From assembly GCA_028284565.1 (NCBI GenBank), contig JANQRM010000581.1, positions 1 through 6,892 of the forward strand: 6,892 nt of DNA, in the 5' to 3' direction. Source of the DNA: Anaerolineae bacterium (GTDB lineage Bacteria > Chloroflexota > Anaerolineae > Aggregatilineales > Phototrophicaceae). This document shows, piece after piece, positions 1 to 5,385 of the stretch. How positions within the stretch are numbered: the first letter of the stretch is position 1; every line of letters starts with the position of its first letter. Under the pieces are notes generated by a model. It was not told the DNA's origin. It searched no databases and saw only the letters and a program-made list of their open reading frames with translations. The position numbers and the translations under genes are program-made.

Positions 1-1
1 G

Positions 2-352
2 CATCCGCTGGCGGTGCATCCTGATTTTCAGGGGCAAGGGATTGGACGCGCGTTGGTTGAAGATTTCGAGCGATGGGTGGCGGACAAAGGGGCGTTGACG
101 ATTCAGGTGGGGACGGATGATGAGGATGATATGACTTCCCTTTCCGGCGTGGATTTGTATGAGAATCTGCCAGAGAAAATTGCGACCATCCAAAACTATA
201 AGAATCATCCCTATAGCTTTTATAAAAAGTTGGGCTTTGTCATTATTGGTGTCATGCCGGATGCGAATGGGATTGGGAAGCCGGATATTATCATGGGCAA
301 GCGGGTTTCTAATCCCCCTTTAAGTAGCGAAATGCTTAAAGAATCCAGCTAA
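2..352 (+). CDS. GNAT acetyltransferase, aminoglycoside 6'-N-acetyltransferase-like (5' part missing)
   Basis: This is the C-terminal 116 residues of a GNAT-fold N-acetyltransferase, which transfers acetyl from acetyl-CoA to an amine. The reading frame is open to the left window edge, so the start lies upstream; the in-frame GTG at 14 is internal. The first visible residues, HPLAVHPDFQGQGIGRALV, are GNAT motif A. The Q-G-x-G-x-G loop at visible residues 10-15 binds the CoA pyrophosphate. Further on come GTDDEDDMTSLSGVDLY (37-53), HPYSFYKKLGF (69-79) and DANGIGKPDIIM (87-98). In my memory this TDDE...LSGxDLY plus GKPDI combination is typical of AAC(6')-type enzymes and distant chromosomal relatives. 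The C-terminus (NPPLSSEMLKESS) extends slightly past the conserved core. Whether it acts on aminoglycosides cannot be told from sequence; a housekeeping amine acetyltransferase is the alternative. Family assignment is firm, substrate is not. Confidence 0.8.
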   Translation, partial: HPLAVHPDFQGQGIGRALVEDFERWVADKGALTIQVGTDDEDDMTSLSGVDLYENLPEKIATIQNYKNHPYSFYKKLGFVIIGVMPDANGIGKPDIIMGKRVSNPPLSSEMLKESS

Positions 353-618
353 ACTGGGCGTACACTAAAGCGCACTTGATTTACTGACTGGTCAAATATT
401 GTCCGCTGTTTGTCTTTCGCATTGAATTTAGATTTACCTTTAATTTCCAGCAGGCTCATAAATCGCAACATTCAAGGTTTGCACAGTTATGGCAGACACA
501 CAGGTCTGCCACTACAAGTCGTATTTTGAGTGTGGTTTTGATTATTTTTTAGTCAATATTGAATATATAAGACTGAGTATTAGCCTTAAATCTCTGCGTT
601 CTCCGTGACCTCTGTGGT
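353..618. other. Gene-free intergenic region between convergent genes
   Basis: This 266-base stretch lies between the ends of two converging genes, the acetyltransferase (+) and the methyltransferase (-). I see no convincing gene in it. It holds a perfect 8-bp hairpin at 490-511, an AT-rich segment around 530-590, and a copy of the CGCAGAGA-type repeat at 589-620 that touches the methyltransferase stop codon. A weaker hairpin (TAAGACT 568-574 with AGCCTTA 582-588, one mismatch) is also present. No canonical terminator with a T-tract directly after a stem was found for either gene. Confidence 0.6.
490..511. repeat. Perfect 8-bp inverted repeat (possible terminator hairpin)
   Basis: TGGCAGAC (490-497) and GTCTGCCA (504-511) are perfectly complementary around a 6-base loop (ACACAG). 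It sits 137 bases past the acetyltransferase stop and 107 bases past the methyltransferase stop, so it could serve as a transcription stop or RNA 3'-end for either. No T-run follows the stem on either strand, so it is not a classic Rho-independent terminator. Confidence 0.5.
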
Positions 619-620
619 TC
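589..620 (-). repeat. CGCAGAGA-type dispersed intergenic repeat, copy A
   Basis: Read on the minus strand this is GAACCACAGAGG, then TCACGGAGAA, then CGCAGAGATTT. It matches a widespread style of bacterial intergenic repeat (AACCACAGAG...CACAGAGA). The methyltransferase stop codon TGA (621-619) runs directly into it. Two diverged relatives lie at about 1417-1475 and 2133-2164 in the opposite orientation, sharing the CGCAGAGA core. Confidence 0.55.
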
Positions 621-1386
621 ACTTTGCTTTGGCATAAATAATCATGCGTTCGGAGCCGTCCTCGAAGGGGGATTGGTCGGTGTCGCCATAGACGGCGGTG
701 ATAGTGAATCCGCACAGTGAGAGCAAGAGTTGCATCTCGGCATAAAAGTAATAGCGCAAGATGTGAGGGGCGATGAGGCGATGAACCACCCCATCTTCGT
801 CGATTTCGTCATATATCCATTGGACATGCAACAGCTGTGTCGTGCGGTTGAGTTGGCTGATGGACTGGAGCATAATGAGATGTCCGTTTTCGGGTTCGAG
901 GAAGGTGCGCTCGAAGACGATGTTATCTGTATCCTGTGAGCCGAAGACATCGCCTGCATTGGGTAAATCAATGATGAGCAAGCTGTTGTCGTCTAAGGTC
1001 GAATGGAGTTGCTTGAGGAGTTGGATTTGGGTGGCTTGCTCGTGGAAGTGCATGAGCGCGTTGTAGGTTAATAAGATGAGTTTGAAGGGGGTGTCGTAGG
1101 TCGCCATGAGGACATCGCCTTCGATAATGGTCAGCTTATTGCGCAGGTGTGGCATATATTGGAGCTTGGTGTCGAGGCGATTGAGCATGGCTCGGTCATT
1201 GTCGATTCCGGTGACGGCATAGCCTTCTTGTGCGAGGTGGAGGACGACGCGCCCGGTGCCACAGCCGACATCCAAGATGGGTGCGCCGTGTTGTTCGGCA
1301 AGTTGGCTGTAGAGGATGAGGTCATCCGTTTTGTCGCCTGTTTCGGCATCGTAGTATTTGGCGACGGTTGTGTAAAAGGCTGACAT
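619..1386 (-). CDS. Class I SAM-dependent methyltransferase
   Basis: This 255-residue cytosolic protein has a Rossmann-fold methyltransferase core. Motif I, ILDVGCGTGR (37-46), is the glycine-rich SAM-binding loop. GIDND (60-64) supplies the acidic residue that usually holds the SAM ribose. EGDVLMA (89-95) is the adenine-contact segment. ILLTYNALMHFH (104-115) and LLIIDLPN (136-143) are the strands after motifs IV and V. The C-terminal part, RYYFYAEMQLLLSLCGFTI (211-229), is the usual 'act on lagging helix, then strand' ending of ubiquinone/menaquinone-type and small-molecule methyltransferases. The substrate cannot be read from sequence. The ATG at 1386 is the natural start: it places motif I at residue 37 as usual. 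No clear Shine-Dalgarno precedes it; the bases before it (GAAACCC) resemble those before the metallophosphoesterase start. It lies 88 bases downstream of that gene, with repeat copy B between them. Confidence 0.88.
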   Translation of the reverse strand: MSAFYTTVAKYYDAETGDKTDDLILYSQLAEQHGAPILDVGCGTGRVVLHLAQEGYAVTGIDNDRAMLNRLDTKLQYMPHLRNKLTIIEGDVLMATYDTPFKLILLTYNALMHFHEQATQIQLLKQLHSTLDDNSLLIIDLPNAGDVFGSQDTDNIVFERTFLEPENGHLIMLQSISQLNRTTQLLHVQWIYDEIDEDGVVHRLIAPHILRYYFYAEMQLLLSLCGFTITAVYGDTDQSPFEDGSERMIIYAKAK

Positions 1387-1416
1387 GGGTTTCGGCTTTC
1401 TGTAATGTAGGAAAAA

Positions 1417-1475
1417 GATTTAACGCAAAGGTAGCAGGTGGCGTAGACACTCACCATCAGGACGCAGAGAGATAT
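1417..1475 (+). repeat. CGCAGAGA-type dispersed intergenic repeat, copy B
   Basis: It begins TTTAACGCAAAGG (about 1419-1431) and ends GACGCAGAGAGATATT (1461-1476), with an unrelated-looking insert of about 29 bases in between. It fills most of the gap between the metallophosphoesterase stop and the methyltransferase start. The same order of elements (AAC-GC-AAGG, then CGCAGAGA, then ATATT) appears at copy C. The longer middle suggests an internal insertion or partial duplication. Confidence 0.45.
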
Positions 1476-2107
1476 TAATCGGAAATAATCGTTGTATCCA
1501 GTTGGACAGATTGCTGAGTCTCAATATTGAAAAGTTCAAATTTTGCTTCGGGAAGTTGCAAGATTCCGCATGTACGCATCATATTGTCTCGATTGCCAGC
1601 GACAGCACCCGAATTAAAAATCCATTTATCCTGATATTTGAGTTTCATCGGGATGTGTGTATGTCCCAAAATGACAATATCGGCTTGAGTGATTTCAAAA
1701 ATCCGTTTGCAGGTATCTTCAGAAGCAGAGGGAAATACATGAAAGGTATCACTCCATGGTGCGCCATGCGTTACATAGACTGTTAACCCTTCCCAATGAA
1801 ACTCACGTGACTCAGGTAATGCGTTTAAGTATTGCGATTGATACGAAATGAGTAAATCACTATCTATATCTTCTTCTGAATTCCATAATTCGATTGGTTC
1901 TGATGCGGCTTCTCTATCATGATTACCACGTACCGAGATGACGTTTTGAGACCGAATTGTGTCAATAACCGCTTCATCTTCCCATCCCCCATCAATTAAG
2001 TCGCCAGCACAGAGGATTTGGCTCACCCCTTTTGCTTTGAACAACGCCAGTGCTTGTTGTAGTGGCTCGATATAAGCATGTATATCTGAGACAATGCCAA
2101 TTTTCAT
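1475..2107 (-). CDS. YfcE/MJ0936-like metallophosphoesterase
   Basis: This 210-residue protein is a calcineurin-like phosphoesterase with a full set of two-metal ligands. They are D8-x-H10 (SDIH), G35-D36 (GDLID), G61-N62-H63-D64 (GNHD), H114 (THGAP) and G148-H149-T150-H151 (GHTH). NSGAVAGNRD (165-174) is the usual segment after the last metal motif, normally NPGS in this family. Members hydrolyse phosphodiesters in vitro; the physiological substrate is mostly unknown. The length fits the small YfcE-like group (about 160-240 residues). The start ATG puts the first metal motif at residue 8, as is typical, and no strong Shine-Dalgarno is seen. Codon use is more AT-rich than in the adjacent methyltransferase. 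It is co-directional with its neighbours but separated by 72 and 88 bases, so operon membership is uncertain. Confidence 0.88.
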   Translation of the reverse strand: MKIGIVSDIHAYIEPLQQALALFKAKGVSQILCAGDLIDGGWEDEAVIDTIRSQNVISVRGNHDREAASEPIELWNSEEDIDSDLLISYQSQYLNALPESREFHWEGLTVYVTHGAPWSDTFHVFPSASEDTCKRIFEITQADIVILGHTHIPMKLKYQDKWIFNSGAVAGNRDNMMRTCGILQLPEAKFELFNIETQQSVQLDTTIISD

Positions 2108-2132
2108 GGGTTTGCAGAAACGGTCTTTCTTG

Positions 2133-2164
2133 TTAATTGAACCGCCAAGGCGCAGAGATATTCC
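2133..2164 (+). repeat. CGCAGAGA-type dispersed intergenic repeat, copy C
   Basis: The block reads TTAATTGAACCGCCAAGG (2133-2150), followed by CGCAGAGATATTCCG (2151-2165). It lies 26 bases upstream of the metallophosphoesterase start, in the gap after the 231-residue protein gene. The AACCGCCAAGG-CGCAGAGA structure is a recognisable variant of the AACCACAGAG repeats and is the most compact of the three copies here. Confidence 0.5.
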
Positions 2165-2179
2165 GAAGTGTGGATAAGA

Positions 2180-2875
2180 TTAAAGTATCCTGCCTGTGCG
2201 AGCCGCCAAAGCATAGTTTCGCAGGTCTGGCGCGAGGTTTTCGTTGCTTTCTAAAAAATTGTCAATAATGGCAACAATACGTTCGGGGTATGCGAGCTTC
2301 CAATGCCCTAGCCCATGGAGCGCACTTTCTTGGCAGGCAATCGAATCCAATTGTAAAGTCTTTTCCATCACATCAATACATGGCTGGTCAAGGACTTCTC
2401 GATTAGGCTTACCTGATTTTCCATACATAGGGATGATGTCCCACCACATAAAACAGATGCTGTTCAAGGGATTTATCTCAGATAATTCAGATTCTATCTT
2501 AGGGGCATTCGTTATATGGGTACAACGGGGAAAGAAAAGTTGCTCAAATACATTGTACATATTGTGGACAGCACGAATACGTAATTCTAGGGGTAATTCC
2601 TCGTTAAAAAACTCGTACAAATCAGGTTCAGATTCATTGATTAAAATCCACAGGGCTTTATCGATTTGCTCATCTGTATAGGCAGTTAGGTATTCGACAG
2701 GTGACGCAAAAAACTCCGCGATATATTCGACTTCCAGTTGTTCATTGACTTCCCAATCATATAAATCATATTCCTTGTTAGGGTCCCACCCCTCTTCATA
2801 AGGACGTTCTTCAAAGGTATATTTCACCCAAAGTTCAATTGTCGAGGGGATGCCCTCCTCTTCGGCGGTATCCAT
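2180..2875 (-). CDS. Conserved hypothetical protein, possible HEAT-like C-terminus
   Basis: I do not recognise a named family for this 231-residue protein. It is acidic, cytosolic by appearance, and has no signal peptide or membrane segment. The N-terminal half is rich in Glu, Asp, Trp and Tyr (for example the stretch 21-50). The C-terminal half looks all-helical. FMWWDIIP (142-149) is followed by a helix pair, CQESALHGLGHW (181-192), and YALAARTGRIL (221-231). I recall similar C-termini in uncharacterised proteins from myxobacteria and other environmental bacteria, where the helices resemble HEAT-like repeats. No catalytic motif is visible. The start ATG lies 6 bases after the stop of the YbjN-like gene, with only a poor Shine-Dalgarno, so translational coupling in a two-gene operon is likely. 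A scaffold or immunity-type role is possible but unsupported. Confidence 0.75.
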   Translation of the reverse strand: MDTAEEEGIPSTIELWVKYTFEERPYEEGWDPNKEYDLYDWEVNEQLEVEYIAEFFASPVEYLTAYTDEQIDKALWILINESEPDLYEFFNEELPLELRIRAVHNMYNVFEQLFFPRCTHITNAPKIESELSEINPLNSICFMWWDIIPMYGKSGKPNREVLDQPCIDVMEKTLQLDSIACQESALHGLGHWKLAYPERIVAIIDNFLESNENLAPDLRNYALAARTGRIL

Positions 2876-2881
2876 ATTGTT

Positions 2882-3340
2882 TTACTGCGCCTGTGAGTAC
2901 ATGCGTCCGCCGAACTCGTTGACCAAGCGGTTGTCGAGGTCATCGGCGTATTGAGCGACTTGCTGGATGACGTGGTTGGCTTCTTCGCTATCGAGACCGT
3001 CGAGGGGACGTTCACTGAAGACATAAACGACATCCAAATACACGCCAATGGAAGCATTCGTCAGTTGGAGATTGAGTTCGAGCAGATGGCGATAGAGGGG
3101 CAATAAAGCCGACTGCGGAATGTGCATAATCGGCGACAGGACCTGAAAATAGCCCCTGCCCTCGTCTTCTGAAATGTAGATTTCGGTCAATGCCGAGCCA
3201 CGCTGGAAGTTCCAGCCATAGCCTGAATCGACATTCATCCGTGCCGCCACGGGGTCTACGCCGATGGCTGAGAGAATGGCTTCGACAGTTTGTGCGTAGC
3301 CTTGGAGGGATTGTGCACTTGGTTGTTGTCGTCTGAACAT
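2882..3340 (-). CDS. YbjN domain-containing protein
   Basis: This 152-residue soluble protein has the alpha-beta layout of YbjN proteins, which share the fold of type III secretion chaperones. An N-terminal helix (SLQGYAQTVEAILSAIGVDP, 11-30) is followed by strands at GYGWNFQRGSALTEIYI (40-56), then GYFQVLSPIMHIP (63-75). A helix, LLPLYRHLLELN (79-90), a strand GVYLDVVYVFSERPL (99-113), and a long C-terminal helix carrying YADDLDNRLVNEFGG (131-145) complete the fold. The family is linked to regulatory or stress functions in enterobacteria; its molecular role in this lineage is unknown. The start is well supported: AAGGA (minus strand, 3351-3347) lies 6 bases before the ATG. It is the first gene of a probable operon with the 231-residue protein. 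Confidence 0.82.
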   Translation of the reverse strand: MFRRQQPSAQSLQGYAQTVEAILSAIGVDPVAARMNVDSGYGWNFQRGSALTEIYISEDEGRGYFQVLSPIMHIPQSALLPLYRHLLELNLQLTNASIGVYLDVVYVFSERPLDGLDSEEANHVIQQVAQYADDLDNRLVNEFGGRMYSQAQ

Positions 3341-3346
3341 GGTGTT

Positions 3347-3351
3347 TCCTT
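3347..3351 (-). promoter_or_regulatory. Ribosome binding site of the YbjN-like gene
   Basis: AAGGA on the minus strand, 6 bases upstream of the ATG at 3340. It fixes that start codon and contrasts with the weak sites before the three downstream genes. Confidence 0.65.
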
Positions 3352-3357
3352 TGGAAG

Positions 3358-3585
3358 AGTTTTTAGTCTTTTGTTTTTAGTTGTTAGTAAAATAGCTGGT
3401 CAGCAATCAGCATGTCAGCCATATCTTTTCACCTTCAAATCACTTATCACTCATGGCTTTCTACTTTTCAAACCCAAATCACTCTGTCCTGAAGCCGCGT
3501 GTCTACGCCGACCAGTCCTTTGCACTCATCACTCGTTACTCATTACTTTAGACCATTACTAAAAACCAATAACTAACCACTCGTC
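3358..3585. repeat. Intergenic block of degenerate short repeats
   Basis: This gap between the YbjN-like gene and the zinc-ribbon gene is built from several short repeated words and has no plausible gene. TTTTTAGT occurs at 3360-3367 and 3374-3381, and its complement ACTAAAAA at 3558-3565, so the ends are inverted relative to each other. On the minus strand, ATGAGTGATAAGTGAT (about 3454-3439) and ATGAGTAACGAGTGATGAGT (about 3543-3524) are related 7-8 base units. GCTGACATGCTGATTGCTGA (minus, about 3419-3400) is a third set of roughly 7-base units. Such heptamer-like mosaics are known from intergenic DNA of some multicellular or filamentous bacteria. Confidence 0.55.
3389..3418 (-). promoter_or_regulatory. 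Candidate promoter of the YbjN-like operon
   Basis: On the minus strand CTGACA (3418-3413, 5 of 6 to the -35 consensus) and TATTTT (3394-3389, 4 of 6 to the -10) are 18 bases apart. Transcription would start near 3382, about 40 bases before the ATG. The -35 word is part of the GCTGA-type repeat, so the match may be accidental. Confidence 0.33.
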
Positions 3586-4848
3586 CTAATGATACGCCAA
3601 ATCATGCCCGCAACGGAGGCATTGATTATCATAAAAACCTGCGCGCGATTGACAATTCGGGCAAGGCTTCGAGATTTCTTCGCCATAGAGTCGTCCCATA
3701 TTCGGTTGTGGGAAGCGATTGACCTCGCGTGCTGATGGCAGGACTCCCCCGCAGACTTCACAATAAAAGGCTCCAAATTGCTGTGCTTGGCTGGCGAATC
3801 CGCAATCAATGCAATAGGTGCGTTGGGCGCGTTGAGCATCTTGCATGAATTGTTCGAGCAAGCGATAAATCATCGAAATGTGCAAACCCGATACCATGCC
3901 CGATGTTCGGCTAGCGTTGCGCGTGAGCATCCCCACCAGATAATTCTGAGAGAACACGGGATGTCCACCCGCATCGGGTATCGCACTGCTCTTTATCGTC
4001 GTCGGGAACCAACCCTCTGCGACACGCCCACTTGTCTGCCGACGATTCCCATTCAAATTTTGCCCATCATGCGACACGGCAATAATCTGTGCGTTCTCGG
4101 CGATGGTCGGCGTATTGCTCACAGGCAGGAGTTGTTGTACCTGCACATTCACCCGTAAGAAGGCGAGGTCATATTCAGGATAGGCACGGATGGGTTGTGC
4201 GGGCAGTTGTTGCCCACCATGAAAGGCGACGGTCACGTTTTCATTCCCACCCACAATATAGCGCGTCGTGGCGACAATGCCATCCATTGTGATGAAGAAG
4301 CCCGTTCCATTCCCATTGGGTCCCCCATAGATGCCGACGGTTCGTTGCACTCCCTGCACAGGCATGGCTGTCGCTTGGGGTTGAACAGGAGGCGGATGCA
4401 TGGTTTGTGTGGAGCGCAAGAGATTCGGCTGGCTATCGCTCAAGTTCGGTTGTGGATAGGGATTGGGAGGCATTGGATTTTGTGGTTGTCCGAATTGCGG
4501 CGGTGGTGGTGGACGGTCATCCGGCGGGGTGAGATTGCCTGTCTCTGGTAATTTGTTCGGCGGGGGTGGTGGATTCGCACTCCCTGTATCGGGCAAAGAT
4601 TGCGAGAGAATATGACTCAGTCGTTGCTGGACATCGGTATTATTGGGGTCAGCCTGTAGGGCTTGATTGTAGGCATCAATTTTGAATTGACGGTCTGGGT
4701 CCGTCTCTGCCAGCCACATCAATGCCACCGCCCGCAGATTCCCCGATAGCGTCTCATCTTTGAGGGCAACGCGGAGCAGGCGCGCCCCTTGCTGAATATC
4801 ACCAGCTTGCATCGCTTGGATAGCTTGTTGGAGGGTGCGATGGGGCAT
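3586..4848 (-). CDS. TPR-like / trypsin-fold pseudoprotease with two C-terminal zinc ribbons
   Basis: This 420-residue protein is a string of domains. Residues 4-80 are helical and TPR-like (AIQAMQAGDIQQGARLLRVA; later DAYNQALQADPNN). Residues 83-165 are a low-complexity Pro/Gln/Asn linker with two runs of five prolines (93-97, 113-117). Residues 168-335 align with the trypsin-like peptidase fold: GTGFFI (181-186), VATTRYIVGG (192-201), EYDLAFLRV (225-233) and DAGGHPVF (292-299). The usual catalytic His position is Tyr197 and the usual Ser position is Gly294, while Asp227 is kept, so it is probably not a protease. C-terminal zinc ribbons use C346/C349/C363/C366 and C396/C399/C410/C413. No signal peptide is seen and the cysteine pairs suggest a cytosolic location. 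The role may be a scaffold or peptide-binding adaptor (inference). It has its own promoter upstream; the ATG at 4848 lies about 30 bases after the predicted transcription start. Confidence 0.85.
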   Translation of the reverse strand: MPHRTLQQAIQAMQAGDIQQGARLLRVALKDETLSGNLRAVALMWLAETDPDRQFKIDAYNQALQADPNNTDVQQRLSHILSQSLPDTGSANPPPPPNKLPETGNLTPPDDRPPPPPQFGQPQNPMPPNPYPQPNLSDSQPNLLRSTQTMHPPPVQPQATAMPVQGVQRTVGIYGGPNGNGTGFFITMDGIVATTRYIVGGNENVTVAFHGGQQLPAQPIRAYPEYDLAFLRVNVQVQQLLPVSNTPTIAENAQIIAVSHDGQNLNGNRRQTSGRVAEGWFPTTIKSSAIPDAGGHPVFSQNYLVGMLTRNASRTSGMVSGLHISMIYRLLEQFMQDAQRAQRTYCIDCGFASQAQQFGAFYCEVCGGVLPSAREVNRFPQPNMGRLYGEEISKPCPNCQSRAGFYDNQCLRCGHDLAYH

Positions 4849-4884
4849 AAGGCAGTCGTCTCATCTCATGGGCAATCTGCCTCT

Positions 4885-4913
4885 ATTATAGTCCTCGCTT
4901 TTGCTTTCGACAA
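4885..4913 (-). promoter_or_regulatory. Sigma70-type promoter of the pseudoprotease gene
   Basis: On the minus strand TTGTCG (4913-4908, 4 of 6 to consensus) and a perfect TATAAT (4890-4885) are separated by exactly 17 bases. Transcription would begin near 4878, giving a leader of about 30 bases. This is one of the best promoter matches in the window. Confidence 0.7.
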
Positions 4914-4971
4914 AATGGATTTACATGAGCATTTACAATAAGCAGAGCATCAAATACAGGAGTAATACATA

Positions 4972-5073
4972 ATGGATGAAAAACCACCTTATCTGAAAAA
5001 TGATAAACAAAATACCTATGAGACGAATTGTCCTTACTCCAAAATAAAAAGCGACACTATTAATGTCGCTTAG
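4972..5073 (+). CDS. Possible 33-residue small protein (doubtful)
   Basis: An ATG at 4972 is preceded by AGGAG (4958-4962) with 9 bases between, a good ribosome binding site. It opens a hydrophilic 33-codon frame (MDEKPPYLKNDK... ...SDTINVA) ending in TAG at 5071-5073. I see no membrane helix, motif or recognisable family, and no convincing plus-strand promoter upstream. Its last eight codons coincide with the stem-loop that terminates the opposite-strand gene. This makes a real coding function less likely: the 3' sequence is explained by the terminator. It is convergent with the 74-residue gene. Reported because of the ribosome site, but it may be chance or a gene remnant. Confidence 0.22.
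   Translation: MDEKPPYLKNDKQNTYETNCPYSKIKSDTINVA
5041..5071 (-). terminator. Rho-independent terminator of the small basic protein gene
   Basis: On the minus strand AAGCGACA (5071-5064) and TGTCGCTT (5056-5049) form a perfect 8-bp stem with a 7-base loop (TTAATAG). It is followed at once by TTTATTTT (5048-5041). The stem begins 10 bases after the stop codon of the 74-residue gene. There is no T-tract on the plus side, so it works in one direction only. Confidence 0.85.
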
Positions 5074-5081
5074 GATGTTCA

Positions 5082-5306
5082 TTATCTGCGAATACGCCGA
5101 AGTCTTTCAAATCGCAGACGATTACGCATTATCTGATTCTGGTCAGAATCTGAGAGTTGCAAACCTTGCATTCCTATCTCAACCTCATGATGTAAAACTC
5201 TAGCAAACTCAGATCTAGAAATCCTCCCGTTTAGATAATCTCCAACAACCTCAGGGACATTAACATGATAGCTAGAGGTTACATAGTTGTGCTTATTTTC
5301 AAACAT
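5082..5306 (-). CDS. Small basic hypothetical protein (74 residues)
   Basis: I do not recognise this protein. It has 74 residues, is soluble, and probably has two or three helices. PEVVGDYLNGRISRSEFARV (26-45 or so) is one likely helical segment. The tail, with RNRLRFERLRRIRR at the extreme C-terminus, is strongly basic and could bind nucleic acid or membrane lipids. The frame is open eight codons further to an ATG at 5330. The start at 5306 is preferred because AAAGGAG (5319-5313) lies 6 bases before it, one of the strongest ribosome sites in the window. It has its own predicted promoter, a leader of roughly 70 bases with two inverted repeats, and a clean terminator. Full transcription signals argue for a real, possibly well-expressed gene. 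It lies 120 bases downstream of the 2TM-GAF gene on the same strand, in the same AT-rich block. A regulator or antitoxin-like role is speculation. Confidence 0.72.
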   Translation of the reverse strand: MFENKHNYVTSSYHVNVPEVVGDYLNGRISRSEFARVLHHEVEIGMQGLQLSDSDQNQIMRNRLRFERLRRIRR

Positions 5307-5312
5307 TGATAT

Positions 5313-5319
5313 CTCCTTT
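5313..5319 (-). promoter_or_regulatory. Strong ribosome binding site choosing the 5306 start
   Basis: AAAGGAG on the minus strand with 6 bases to the ATG at 5306. The upstream in-frame ATG at 5330 has no such site, so the shorter 74-residue product is favoured. Confidence 0.8.
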
Positions 5320-5329
5320 ATCTTTAGCA

Positions 5330-5370
5330 TATCACAATATTACGTGATAATGTGTAAGGATTTCTTACAT
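5330..5370 (-). promoter_or_regulatory. Leader inverted repeats of the small basic protein gene
   Basis: Two inverted repeats lie between the predicted promoter and the ribosome site. One is TGTAAG (5353-5358) with CTTACA (5364-5369) around 5 bases. The other is TATCAC (5330-5335) with GTGATA (5344-5349) around 8 bases, on the plus-strand reading. Either could be an operator or a leader RNA hairpin; the second ends about 10 bases before the ribosome site. Confidence 0.4.
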
Positions 5371-5385
5371 TTGTTCTGTATTCAT

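Noticed and set aside
2..352. Calling the first gene an antibiotic resistance determinant
   Set aside because: Chromosomal AAC(6')-like sequences often have no shown activity on aminoglycosides, the N-terminal half is missing, and no mobile element or integron signal is nearby.
553..562. Palindrome TCAATATTGA, also found at 1521-1530
   Set aside because: The second copy lies within the metallophosphoesterase coding sequence and the word is short and AT-rich, so the coincidence is expected.
642..971. Open frame on the minus strand inside the methyltransferase gene
   Set aside because: It is out of frame with a gene that has clear SAM-binding motifs, has Ser/Pro-rich content without any motif, and lacks a ribosome site. 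The same applies to frames at 730-939, 842-1066, 1131-1457 and 1147-1383.
2244..2681. 145-codon plus-strand frame opposite the 231-residue gene
   Set aside because: The minus-strand product has conserved-looking helices and is coupled to the upstream gene, while the plus-strand product has no motif or regulatory signals.
3290..3562. 90-codon plus-strand frame spanning the repeat-rich gap
   Set aside because: It begins inside the YbjN-like gene and runs through degenerate short repeats; the composition is that of the repeats and no ribosome site was seen.
3358..3585. CRISPR-like array in the repeat mosaic
   Set aside because: The repeats are only 7-8 bases long and degenerate, with no regular 25-40 base repeat and spacer pattern and no cas gene nearby.
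3778..4551. Overlapping plus-strand frames opposite the pseudoprotease gene
   Set aside because: They arise from the GC-rich codon pattern of the real gene, which has zinc ribbons, a recognisable fold and a good promoter on the other strand.
4926..4948. Plus-strand promoter for the 33-codon frame
   Set aside because: TTTACA at 4920-4925 is a fair -35, but nothing like a -10 lies 16-19 bases after it, and TACAAT at 4934-4939 has no partner at the right distance.
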